Below, in pieces: positions 16,570 through 24,422 of a stretch of 64,000 nucleotides of DNA. Numbering within the stretch: the stretch's first letter is position 1; each line of letters starts with the position of its first letter. A program made the translations under genes and the position numbers. Source of the DNA: Marivita sp003149565 (lineage in GTDB: Bacteria > Pseudomonadota > Alphaproteobacteria > Rhodobacterales > Rhodobacteraceae); the NCBI RefSeq assembly GCF_965216415.1, contig NZ_CBDCFU010000002.1; one strand, 5' to 3'. The notes below the pieces were generated by a model. That model did not search any database, was not told the DNA's origin, and saw only the letters and a list, made by a program, of their open reading frames with translations.

Positions 16570-18495
16570 ATGACACCCAAAGACATTCACGACCTTTCAG
16601 CAGACGAATGGGATGAGCTGAACTTCCCGCGCCCCGAGGTGCAGGACTTCGACGGCGTGGTCGAGCGCGCAATCTCCCGTCGCGGATTTCTTGGCGGCGT
16701 TCTTGCCTTCGGCTCGGGTGCAGCCGCAATGGGCACTGGCCTGCTTAAGGGCACCACAGCGATGGCCCAGCCTGCGTCTCGCTTCCCGTTCACACCGATC
16801 GCAGCGCAGACCGACGGCACTGTTCACGTGCCCGAGGGCTACACTTGGCAAACGCTGGTACGCTGGGGTGATCCGCTCTTCTCGGATGCCGAAGGCGCGT
16901 ATGATCCCAAGGCGGGTGTGCCGGTCAACTTCGCCGACCGTGTGATGGGCGAAAACACTGACGGTATGGAGCTGTTCAATGTCGATGGTCGCGAGATCCT
17001 TGTGGTGAACAGCGAATACACCAACAACAAGACCAACCTGCCCCACCGCGAAGACGGTTTGCCGGGCAGTCTTGATGACGTGCGTATCCTCCAGCACCTT
17101 CAAGGTGTGACAGTCATGGAAGTTGCACAGGGCGATGATGGTTGGAACGTCGTTGTCGACAGTCCTTACAACCGCCGCATTCACCACAACACGCCGATGA
17201 CGTTCTCGGGTCCGGCGGCGGGTCATGATCTGCTCAAGACAGCAGCTGATCCGACCGGAACGGAGTCACTGGGTACGTTCAACAACTGTGGTTCGGGACG
17301 CACGCCCTGGGGCACCTACCTGACCTGCGAAGAGAACTTCAACGGATACTTCGGAGCCACCTCTGACGTCGCGGCCGACAATATCGTGATGGACGGCTTC
17401 AAACGTTACGGCGTGCGTACCAAGGTGGATGCGGGACGGTATAATTATCACGGCTTTGATCCGCGTTTCGATGTCGCGACCAACCCGAACGAGCCGCACC
17501 GCGCGGGCTATATCGTGGAAATCGATCCGGCAAACCCAGAGATGACGCCGATCAAGCACACTGCACTGGGCCGCTTCAAACACGAGAATGCCGCCTACGG
17601 CATTGCAGCCGATGGTCGTGTGGTGGTCTACATGGGCGACGACGAGCGCGGTGAGTTCATGTATCGCTGGGTCAGCCGTGACGTCTATGTGCCGGGCGAA
17701 GACACCTCGACCCTGCTGGTCGAAGGCACATTGTCGGTCGCGGTGTTCGAGGACGACATGTCCGGTCGCTGGGTTCCACTGACACCTGCGACCACAGGTA
17801 TGGATGCCGCGATGATCTCGATCTTCACCCGCATCGCCGCCTCGAAGGTGGGTGCAACGACGATGGACCGCCCCGAGTGGATCGCTGTCCACCCGAACGC
17901 GTCTGAGGCCTATTGCTGTCTGACCAACAACTCGCGCCGGGGGGTGTTGAACGATGACGGCACGGTGCGCACAAATGCAGGCGGCGACCCGATGACCGTG
18001 AACGCGGTCAACCCGCGCGAGACCAACCGTTTCGGCCAGATCGTACGCTGGCGCCCTGACGGGGGCGACCACGGTGCGGACGGATTTTCGTGGGATCTCT
18101 ATGTCATGGCGGGCAACCCGACAGTTGCCGACGGCGCCAGTGCCGGAACCGCGAACATCAATGCGGGCAACCTGTTCAACTCGCCGGATGGCATGCAGAT
18201 CGACTCGACCGGTCTGATCTGGATCCAGACCGATGGCGATGACAGCAACGAAGGTGACTTTGCCGGTATGGGCAACAACCAGATGTTGGCCGGTGATCCG
18301 GTCACCGGACGCATCGAGCGGTTTCTGACCGGCCCGAACGGATGTGAGGTGACCGGTCTGACCTGGTCGAGCGACCGCCGCACGATGTTTGTTGGCATTC
18401 AGCACCCCGGAAGCAACTGGCCGGACGGCGAAGGCTACCTGCCCCGGTCGGCTGTCATAACCGTGACCCGCGATGACGGTGGGCTTGTGGGGTAA
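16570..18495 (+). CDS. phoX: PhoX-family (DUF839) phosphatase, Tat-exported
   Basis: The 641-residue protein resembles PhoX alkaline phosphatases, which are calcium/iron-dependent periplasmic phosphomonoesterases. A twin-arginine signal is present (SRRGFLGGVLAFGSGAAA, about 37-54), as in known PhoX proteins. The signature NNCGSGRTPWGTYLTCEEN lies near 240, where Cys and Glu residues coordinate the metal cluster. Repeated propeller-like segments (YIVEIDPANPEMTPIKH, PEWIAVHPNASEAYC) follow. No Pho box was identified upstream, so phosphate control is not shown. It ends at a hairpin terminator at 18521. Confidence 0.9.
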   Translation: MTPKDIHDLSADEWDELNFPRPEVQDFDGVVERAISRRGFLGGVLAFGSGAAAMGTGLLKGTTAMAQPASRFPFTPIAAQTDGTVHVPEGYTWQTLVRWGDPLFSDAEGAYDPKAGVPVNFADRVMGENTDGMELFNVDGREILVVNSEYTNNKTNLPHREDGLPGSLDDVRILQHLQGVTVMEVAQGDDGWNVVVDSPYNRRIHHNTPMTFSGPAAGHDLLKTAADPTGTESLGTFNNCGSGRTPWGTYLTCEENFNGYFGATSDVAADNIVMDGFKRYGVRTKVDAGRYNYHGFDPRFDVATNPNEPHRAGYIVEIDPANPEMTPIKHTALGRFKHENAAYGIAADGRVVVYMGDDERGEFMYRWVSRDVYVPGEDTSTLLVEGTLSVAVFEDDMSGRWVPLTPATTGMDAAMISIFTRIAASKVGATTMDRPEWIAVHPNASEAYCCLTNNSRRGVLNDDGTVRTNAGGDPMTVNAVNPRETNRFGQIVRWRPDGGDHGADGFSWDLYVMAGNPTVADGASAGTANINAGNLFNSPDGMQIDSTGLIWIQTDGDDSNEGDFAGMGNNQMLAGDPVTGRIERFLTGPNGCEVTGLTWSSDRRTMFVGIQHPGSNWPDGEGYLPRSAVITVTRDDGGLVG

Positions 18496-18520
18496 GCTGC
18501 GACAAAACCGGAATCATGGC

Positions 18521-18546
18521 TCCGAGCGCCAATAAGGCGCTCGGAG
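18521..18546 (+). terminator. hairpin terminator after phoX
   Basis: TCCGAGCGCC-AATAA-GGCGCTCGGA is a ten-base-pair stem 25 bases after the phoX stop, followed by GATTTTA, a short T run. Confidence 0.8.
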
Positions 18547-18547
18547 A

Positions 18548-18565
18548 TTTTACCATTTGGTAAAA
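18548..18565. promoter_or_regulatory. TTTTACC-N4-GGTAAAA palindrome, copy 2 (upstream of ctaD)
   Basis: A perfect inverted repeat with the same spacing as the copy in lipB. It lies in the AT-rich phoX-ctaD intergenic region about 200 bases before the ctaD start. It could be an operator, or the tail of the preceding terminator. Confidence 0.4.
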
Positions 18566-18644
18566 CATATAAATTTCATATACTTAACCGAAACCATTCT
18601 ATTTTCCTGCCACGTTCGACCCGACCAAAGTGCGACAATAAAGT

Positions 18645-18658
18645 TTGATCTGCGTCAA
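18645..18658. promoter_or_regulatory. FNR/FixK-type box upstream of ctaD
   Basis: TTGATCTGCGTCAA matches the alphaproteobacterial FnrL/FixK consensus TTGAT-N4-ATCAA with one mismatch. It lies about 105 bases before the ctaD start codon, a plausible place for oxygen-responsive control of an aerobic oxidase. Confidence 0.55.
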
Positions 18659-18763
18659 ATACATCCGTTGCCGCCAACAGGCACACATTCTAAAACGTCG
18701 ATGGAACAAATGGCGCGCGGAGAATCCCTGCGCCTTTTTATTGGGAACCATCAGGAGGCAGAT

Positions 18764-20437
18764 ATGGCAGACGCCGCCATTCACGGCCACGAGCATGAGG
18801 ACCAGCGGGGCTTTTTCACCCGTTGGTTCATGTCCACGAACCACAAGGATATCGGGATTCTGTACCTGATTGCCGCCGGTCTCGCGGGCTTCATCTCGGT
18901 GGCCTTCACCGTGTACATGCGCATGGAACTTATGAACCCCGGTGTTCAGTACATGTGTATGGAAGGTGCACGCCTGACCGCAGCAGCGGTTGGCGAATGT
19001 ACACCAAACGGACACCTTTGGAACGTTCTGATCACCGGACACGGCATCCTGATGATGTTCTTCGTGGTGATTCCGGCGCTTTTCGGCGGTTTCGGTAACT
19101 ATTTCATGCCGTTGCAGATCGGCGCGCCAGACATGGCGTTCCCACGCCTGAACAACCTATCTTTCTGGTTGTTTGTCGCCGGCACCACGCTGGCGGTCTG
19201 CTCGGTCTTTGCACCGGGCGGCAATGGCCAGCTTGGTTCGGGTGTCGGTTGGGTGCTTTACCCGCCTCTGTCGACCACGGAAGGCGGTATGTCCATGGAC
19301 CTCGCCATCTTTGCGGTGCACGTCTCGGGCGCGTCGTCGATCCTTGGTGCCATCAACGTCATTACCACCTTCCTGAACATGCGCGCACCGGGCATGACGC
19401 TGTTCAAGGTTCCGCTGTTTGCATGGTCGATCTTCGTTACCGCATGGCTGATCCTTCTGGCACTGCCGGTTCTGGCAGGTGCGATCACGATGTTGCTCAC
19501 CGACCGTAACTTTGGGACAACCTTCTTTGACCCCGCAGGCGGTGGTGACCCGGTTCTCTACCAGCACATCCTGTGGTTCTTCGGTCACCCGGAAGTGTAT
19601 ATCGTGATCCTGCCGGCCTTCGGCATCATCAGCCACGTGGTCGCCACCTTCAGCCGCAAGCCGGTCTTTGGCTACCTGCCAATGGTTTGGGCGATCATCG
19701 CGATTGGTGCACTGGGCTTTGTCGTGTGGGCGCACCACATGTATACCGTCGGCATGTCGCTGACCCAGCAGTCCTACTTCATGCTGGCGACGATGGTCAT
19801 CGCGGTTCCGACAGGTGTTAAGATCTTCTCGTGGATCGCAACGATGTGGGGCGGCTCCATCGAATTCAAGACTCCGATGCTCTGGGCGTTCGGGTTCCTG
19901 TTCCTCTTCACTGTGGGTGGTGTGACCGGGATTGTGCTGTCGCAGGCCGCTGTGGACCGGGCTTACCATGACACCTACTACGTGGTTGCGCACTTCCACT
20001 ACGTCATGAGCCTCGGTGCCGTGTTCGGTATCTTTGCAGGCATCTACTTCTACTTCCCCAAGATGACCGGCAAGATGTACCCTGAATGGGCCGGCAAGCT
20101 GCATTTCTGGACGTTCTTCATCGGTGCAAACCTGACGTTCTTCCCGCAGCACTTCCTGGGCCGTCAGGGCATGCCGCGCCGCTACATCGACTATCCGGAA
20201 GCCTTTGCTTTCTGGAACTACATCTCGAGCTGGGGCGCCTTCCTGTCCTTCGCGTCGTTCCTGTTCTTCATCGGTGTGATGGTGTGGAGCCTTGCCAAGG
20301 GCCGCGCTGAAACCGCGAAGAACCCTTGGAACGAATACGCGGACACGCTGGAATGGACCCTGCCCTCGCCGCCGCCCGAGCACACGTTCGAGCAGCTGCC
20401 GAAGCGGGAAGACTGGGAAAAGTCGCACGCGCACTAA
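18764..20437 (+). CDS. ctaD: cytochrome c oxidase subunit I (aa3 type)
   Basis: The 557-residue heme-copper oxidase core subunit reduces oxygen at heme a3-CuB and pumps protons across the inner membrane. Twelve membrane segments are expected, and key motifs are present: WFMSTNHKDIGILYL at the N-terminus, ITGHGILMMFF (heme a ligand), WFFGHPEVYIVILP (CuB His and cross-linked Tyr), AHHMYT, and HDTYYVVAHFHYVMS (heme ligands). The start at 18764 has AGGAGG five bases upstream and matches the usual length; earlier in-frame ATGs add residues without homology. It ends at a strong terminator. Confidence 0.97.
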   Translation: MADAAIHGHEHEDQRGFFTRWFMSTNHKDIGILYLIAAGLAGFISVAFTVYMRMELMNPGVQYMCMEGARLTAAAVGECTPNGHLWNVLITGHGILMMFFVVIPALFGGFGNYFMPLQIGAPDMAFPRLNNLSFWLFVAGTTLAVCSVFAPGGNGQLGSGVGWVLYPPLSTTEGGMSMDLAIFAVHVSGASSILGAINVITTFLNMRAPGMTLFKVPLFAWSIFVTAWLILLALPVLAGAITMLLTDRNFGTTFFDPAGGGDPVLYQHILWFFGHPEVYIVILPAFGIISHVVATFSRKPVFGYLPMVWAIIAIGALGFVVWAHHMYTVGMSLTQQSYFMLATMVIAVPTGVKIFSWIATMWGGSIEFKTPMLWAFGFLFLFTVGGVTGIVLSQAAVDRAYHDTYYVVAHFHYVMSLGAVFGIFAGIYFYFPKMTGKMYPEWAGKLHFWTFFIGANLTFFPQHFLGRQGMPRRYIDYPEAFAFWNYISSWGAFLSFASFLFFIGVMVWSLAKGRAETAKNPWNEYADTLEWTLPSPPPEHTFEQLPKREDWEKSHAH

Positions 20438-20457
20438 GCTGAGTGTGACCTCAAAAG

Positions 20458-20488
20458 AAAGGCCCCGGCGGAAACACCGGGGCCTTTT
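20458..20488 (+). terminator. intrinsic terminator after ctaD
   Basis: AAAGGCCCCGG and CCGGGGCCTTTT form an eleven-base-pair stem with an eight-base loop and a T run, 20 bases after the ctaD stop. Confidence 0.92.
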
Positions 20489-20554
20489 GCTGTGATACGT
20501 ACCGTTGTTTGCGGGTAGGTTTTACGGTATGTTTTGCGGGATAGGAGAGTGCTC

Positions 20555-20776
20555 ATGCCACGCAAGTCCACCAGCCTCAGCCTCGACGCGGACCTCATCG
20601 CACGCGCCAAGAACGCAGGCGTCAACCTGTCTCGTGCTGCCGAGGCGGGGATTGAACAAGATGTCCGCCGCGCCGAAGCTGAGCGATGGAAGCAAGAGAA
20701 CGAGGCGGCGTTTGAGGCATATGACAAGTTTGTCGAAGAGCACGGCATCCTACTGTCCAAGCATCGTACTTTCTGA
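20555..20776 (+). CDS. ccdA: CcdA-type antitoxin
   Basis: This 73-residue antitoxin has an N-terminal ribbon-helix-helix (STSLSLDADLIARAKNAGVN) for DNA binding and autoregulation. The disordered C-terminus (FVEEHGILLSKHRTF) matches the CcdB-neutralising tail of CcdA. The start at 20555 follows AGGAGAG. The toxin gene begins three bases after its stop, the usual type II arrangement. The module sits between ctaD and a DUF2244 gene in the chromosome. Confidence 0.92.
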   Translation: MPRKSTSLSLDADLIARAKNAGVNLSRAAEAGIEQDVRRAEAERWKQENEAAFEAYDKFVEEHGILLSKHRTF

Positions 20777-20779
20777 CAC

Positions 20780-21079
20780 ATGGCCCGTCAGTTTGACATT
20801 TACCGCAGCGATGACGGCGTTCTTGTTGTCGTCGTTCAAGCAGATATTCTAATGCACCTTCCCACGCGGGTCGTTGTGCCGCTTGTCTCGAACAAAGATA
20901 TGAACACTGGTTTCAAGACGCTTATGCCAGTGATCCTTGAAGGCGACAGCAAGATGCACCTGTTTCCACAACAAATGGCGACGGTTCTGACATCGTCTCT
21001 GGTGACCTATATCGGGTCAGCCGCGCATCAAAGCGACGAGATCATCCGCGCTTGCGATCTTCTTCTGACTGGGTATTGA
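20780..21079 (+). CDS. ccdB: CcdB-type gyrase toxin
   Basis: The 99-residue protein matches CcdB, which poisons DNA gyrase. The family pattern is clear: ARQFDIYR at the start, DILMHLPTRVVVPL in the middle, HLFPQQMATV, and a C-terminal helix ending DLLLTGY. In F-plasmid CcdB the last residues are needed for killing. Here they differ (TGY instead of WGI), so activity against gyrase is likely but not certain. Translationally linked to ccdA. Confidence 0.9.
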   Translation: MARQFDIYRSDDGVLVVVVQADILMHLPTRVVVPLVSNKDMNTGFKTLMPVILEGDSKMHLFPQQMATVLTSSLVTYIGSAAHQSDEIIRACDLLLTGY

Positions 21080-21085
21080 AACGCC

Positions 21086-21577
21086 ATGCCGTATACTTGG
21101 ACCGACACCTCTCAGGACAATCAGGAACTGCGCCTCTGGCCGCACCAATCGTTGCCCGCGCACGGGTTTGCGGCGACGATCCTTGGGATCTTTGCCCTCT
21201 CCACGATCCCATTATACGGCTTGATCGGCACGGTTCTGCTGTGGGGTATCCTGCCCTTCATGCTGATGGCGCTGGGCGCCATGTGGTACGCGCTGCGGCG
21301 GAACGAGCGGGATTTGCAGATCCTGGAGGTTCTCAGGCTGACACCCGATGATCTGCACCTGACGCGGCAGACGCGAAAAGGCGTGCCGCAAGAGTGGCAC
21401 TGCAATCCTTACTGGACGCAGGTCAACATGCACCAGAAGGGCGGACCGGTGCCGCATTACGTGACGCTGTCGGGTGCCGGAAGAGAGGTTGAGATCGGCG
21501 CGTTTCTGAGCGAAGACGAACGCAAAGAGCTGTACGCAGAGCTGACTGAGAAGGTTCGGCGCATCGCCACCCCCTGA
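21086..21577 (+). CDS. DUF2244 membrane protein
   Basis: The 163-residue protein has a polar N-terminus, two adjacent membrane segments at about 28-70 (HGFAATILGIFALSTIPL, VLLWGILPFMLMALGAMWYAL), then a cytoplasmic beta-rich domain with NERDLQ and WHCNPYW. This is the DUF2244 pattern, common in alphaproteobacteria and of unknown function. It starts seven bases after ccdB, so toxin and membrane gene could share a transcript. The insertion of ccdAB between ctaD and this gene is notable. Confidence 0.85.
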   Translation: MPYTWTDTSQDNQELRLWPHQSLPAHGFAATILGIFALSTIPLYGLIGTVLLWGILPFMLMALGAMWYALRRNERDLQILEVLRLTPDDLHLTRQTRKGVPQEWHCNPYWTQVNMHQKGGPVPHYVTLSGAGREVEIGAFLSEDERKELYAELTEKVRRIATP

Positions 21578-21588
21578 CCCGAGGCTGC

Positions 21589-22485
21589 ATGGCACAGGTT
21601 CCCGCCGTCCCGAAACTCACCCGCGCACGGCATTTGCTGCGCACGACGCTCTTGGGGCGTTTGGATCCGACACCGGACATGGCTGCCTCAGAACGGGCCG
21701 CCCTGGCACTGCGGGCGCTGGGCGTGCAGCAGAAAACCGCACAGCAAGTCACTTTCCTTGTGCCGATGGTCGGCCCTGATCAGGTGGGCGACTGGGATGC
21801 TGTGGCGGCGCGGTTGCGCACAACACTTGAGCAATTCATCGCGCAGGACTGCGCCAACTGGCGTGCGGCGATCTGTTGTCAGGCGCCACCCGATCTGCCG
21901 GACGATCCAAGGATCACCTACCTGCCCTTCACCGACCCCACGCCCGGCAACGACAAGTGGCGCAAGCTGCGGGTGCTCTGCGAGGCGCTACCGGAACTGG
22001 TTAAAACCCCCGGATATGCGATGAGTTTCGACGCAGATGATCTGCTGCGACAAGGCACGGTGCGCGAGATGCTCGAGCGTCAGATACCGGGAGGATATCT
22101 GGTGCAATCGGGCTATGTGATGGATGTCTCTACTGGCGATATCGGGCTCGCAGACACGCGGAGCCTTTCGGCACCGATGCGCAAACCATTCTGGAAGCTT
22201 TGCGGCAGTTGCGCCGCTCTCTACCATGATCCATTCGAGTCGGCATCAACGGCCTTTCTGGCTGAAATGACACAGCACGAGCACCGGATGTTTCCTTATC
22301 TTGCCGCGCTGGCTGGACAGCCATTGACGCCGCTGTCGCGGCCGTCGGTGCTTTACATGTTGAACCACGGTGAGAATTTTGGCGCACGGCGTGGACGCGT
22401 CGGGTACAAGACGCGGTTCGTGAAGCGCTACCGGATCGACGACCCCGATACGCTGGACGGAATTAGAAAAGATTTCTGGCTTTGA
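21589..22485 (+). CDS. glycosyltransferase-like protein (GT-A type, putative)
   Basis: The 298-residue protein has an N-terminal VTFLVPMVG strand and later MSFDADDLLRQG. The DADD resembles the DxD metal-nucleotide motif of GT-A enzymes. FIAQDCANWRAAICC and ITYLPF are typical of GT2-like domains. The C-terminal half, with SVLYMLNHGENFG, is less familiar and may define a group of marine alphaproteobacterial rhamnosyl- or galactosyl-type transferases. There is no membrane segment. The substrate is unknown. It follows DUF2244 by 11 bases and ends at a paired hairpin. Confidence 0.6.
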   Translation: MAQVPAVPKLTRARHLLRTTLLGRLDPTPDMAASERAALALRALGVQQKTAQQVTFLVPMVGPDQVGDWDAVAARLRTTLEQFIAQDCANWRAAICCQAPPDLPDDPRITYLPFTDPTPGNDKWRKLRVLCEALPELVKTPGYAMSFDADDLLRQGTVREMLERQIPGGYLVQSGYVMDVSTGDIGLADTRSLSAPMRKPFWKLCGSCAALYHDPFESASTAFLAEMTQHEHRMFPYLAALAGQPLTPLSRPSVLYMLNHGENFGARRGRVGYKTRFVKRYRIDDPDTLDGIRKDFWL

Positions 22486-22491
22486 CCGGTG

Positions 22492-22534
22492 GGCCCTGCG
22501 TCGACGCAGGGCCACGTTTCCGTTGACGGAAACG
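22492..22534. repeat. paired-hairpin element, copy 1
   Basis: Two adjacent palindromes: GGCCCTGCG-TCGA-CGCAGGGCC (22492-22513) and CGTTTCCGT-TG-ACGGAAACG (22515-22534). They separate two convergent genes and may act as a bidirectional terminator. A copy with the same core sequences, in the opposite orientation, is at 53943. Confidence 0.75.
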
Positions 22535-22541
22535 CGCTTGT

Positions 22542-23006
22542 TCAGAGGGCGGCGAGTCGGTCCTTGACCATGCCGCCGACGGCACCGAAATCCATCTGCC
22601 CAGTGTATTTCGCCTTGAGCGCGCCCATGACCCGGCCCATGTCGCGGATCGACGACGCACCGGTCTCTGCGACAGCGGCGTCAACCGCCTTGGCAACCTC
22701 GTCGTCCGAAAGTTTGCGCGGCAGGAATTCCTCGATCACGCCGATTTCCGAAAGCTCGCGTTCGGCAAGATCAAGCCGCCCGCCCTCTTCATAGGTCTTG
22801 GCGGTATCCTTGCGCTGCTTGACCATTTTTCCAAGAATGCCAAGGACTTCATCATCCCTCACACCCTCCTCGTTTCCCTCGCCACGGGCTGCGATATCGC
22901 GATCCTTGATCGCGGCATTGATAAGCCTCAGGGTCGAGAGCCGTGCACTGTCCTTTTCGCGCATCGCCTGTTTGATCGACGTGTTAAGCCGGGTGCGAAG
23001 GTCCAT
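22542..23006 (-). CDS. yqeY: GatB/YqeY-domain protein
   Basis: The 154-residue protein is all-helical and matches YqeY (MDLRTRLNTSIKQAMREKD, LRLINAAIKDRDI, KMVKQRKDTAKTYEEGGR, IEEFLPRKLSD). The domain is related to the tail of GatB, which supports tRNA-dependent amidation, but stand-alone YqeY has no settled function. The start at 23006 is chosen because homologues begin MDLR; a nearby upstream ATG at 23015 is possible. It diverges from carA. Confidence 0.92.
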   Translation of the reverse strand: MDLRTRLNTSIKQAMREKDSARLSTLRLINAAIKDRDIAARGEGNEEGVRDDEVLGILGKMVKQRKDTAKTYEEGGRLDLAERELSEIGVIEEFLPRKLSDDEVAKAVDAAVAETGASSIRDMGRVMGALKAKYTGQMDFGAVGGMVKDRLAAL

Positions 23007-23125
23007 ATATTTCATTCCCACGGTTAAACGAGCGCGCACACTAAGCGAGGACGCCTTCAGACGCAACCTCCCGCATGACGATGCAAGTCATTGAAAAATA
23101 TAGATATCACATTTTCCCAACTCCC

Positions 23126-23154
23126 TTGACCGCAAGGCGGTGCAGCCTTAGGTT
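23126..23154 (+). promoter_or_regulatory. candidate carA promoter
   Basis: TTGACC (23126-23131) and TAGGTT (23149-23154) are separated by 17 bases, and lie about 35 bases before the carA start. The -35 is good and the -10 is moderate. Confidence 0.45.
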
Positions 23155-23186
23155 CCGCGAGATTTTACCCCCTGCGGAGTCGCGCC

Positions 23187-24356
23187 ATGTCCATGCTTTC
23201 CACTGACAAACCGACCGCCTGCCTTGCCCTTGCGGATGGCACGATTTTCTACGGTCAGGGCTTTGGTGCAACCGGTACATCGGTGGCAGAACTTTGCTTT
23301 AACACCGCGATGACCGGCTATCAGGAGATCATGACTGACCCATCATACGCGGGCCAGATCGTGACCTTTACCTTCCCACATATCGGCAATGTCGGGGTAA
23401 ACCCGGATGATGACGAAACCGGCGATCCGGTGGCCGAGGGAATGGTGGTCAAGTGGATGCCGACAAAAAGCTCGAATTGGCGCGCGGTGCAGGAGCTGAG
23501 CGATTGGCTGTCCGCACGCGGGCGTATCGCCATCGGCGGCATCGACACGCGTCGCCTGACACGGGCGATCCGGCAACAGGGCGCGCCGCATGTGGCCCTG
23601 GAGCACAATCCTGACGGCAATTTCGATATCGCGGCTCTGGTGGAAAAGGCGCGGGCCTTCAGCGGGCTTGAAGGCGTTGACCTGGCGAAAGACGTGACCT
23701 GCGCGCAGACCTATCGCTGGGATCAGATGCGGTGGGCCTGGCCAGAAGGCTACACGCGGCAGACCGATCCGAAGCACAAGGTTGTTGCTATCGACTATGG
23801 TGCCAAGCGCAACATTCTACGCTGCCTCGCGAGTGCGGGTTGCGACGTGACCGTGCTGCCTGCGACAGCCACGGCGGAAGAGGTTTTGGCGCACAACCCG
23901 GATGGCGTGTTCCTGTCAAACGGCCCGGGCGATCCTGCTGCGACCGGTGTTTACGCAGTACCGATGATCCAGGCGATCCTGAACGAGACCGACTTGCCGA
24001 TATTCGGCATCTGCCTTGGGCACCAGATGCTGGCATTGGCGCTTGGCGCTAAGACGGTCAAGATGAACCACGGTCATCACGGCGCAAATCACCCGGTCAA
24101 GGACACCGAAACAGGCAAGGTCGAGATCACCTCGATGAACCACGGCTTTGCAGTGGACAGCCAGACCCTGCCCACGGGTGTTCTGGAAACACATGTCTCG
24201 CTTTTTGACGGGTCGAACTGCGGTATCCGAATGGCCGACCGTCCAGTGTTTTCGGTCCAGCAGCACCCCGAAGCGAGCCCCGGCCCGCAGGACAGCTTTT
24301 ATCTCTTCGAGAGGTTTGCTGAGTCGATGGCCGCGCGCAAGTCAATCGATGCCTGA
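23187..24356 (+). CDS. carA: carbamoyl-phosphate synthase, small subunit
   Basis: The 389-residue glutaminase subunit supplies ammonia to CarB for carbamoyl phosphate, used in arginine and pyrimidine synthesis. The N-terminal CPSase domain contains FNTAMTGYQEIMTDPSYAGQ. The class I amidotransferase domain has the catalytic triad: Cys in FGICLGHQMLALALG, and His/Glu in QQHPEASPGP. carB is not in this window, so the subunits are encoded apart or beyond it. The next gene on this strand is an unrelated glycosyltransferase. Confidence 0.97.
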   Translation: MSMLSTDKPTACLALADGTIFYGQGFGATGTSVAELCFNTAMTGYQEIMTDPSYAGQIVTFTFPHIGNVGVNPDDDETGDPVAEGMVVKWMPTKSSNWRAVQELSDWLSARGRIAIGGIDTRRLTRAIRQQGAPHVALEHNPDGNFDIAALVEKARAFSGLEGVDLAKDVTCAQTYRWDQMRWAWPEGYTRQTDPKHKVVAIDYGAKRNILRCLASAGCDVTVLPATATAEEVLAHNPDGVFLSNGPGDPAATGVYAVPMIQAILNETDLPIFGICLGHQMLALALGAKTVKMNHGHHGANHPVKDTETGKVEITSMNHGFAVDSQTLPTGVLETHVSLFDGSNCGIRMADRPVFSVQQHPEASPGPQDSFYLFERFAESMAARKSIDA

Positions 24357-24422
24357 TCGGGCATTAACCGCTGCTTAACCCTTTGAGGCTTAGCTGGCCC
24401 CCGGTTTATCTCCGGGGGTTAC

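Noticed and set aside
17266..18405. Long antisense frame in phoX (379 codons)
   Set aside because: No recognisable domain or ribosome site; opposite to a strong gene.
19157..20434. Long open frame antisense to ctaD (425 codons)
   Set aside because: It mirrors ctaD codons, has low-complexity His/Arg/Gln content and no family motif. High GC produces such shadows.
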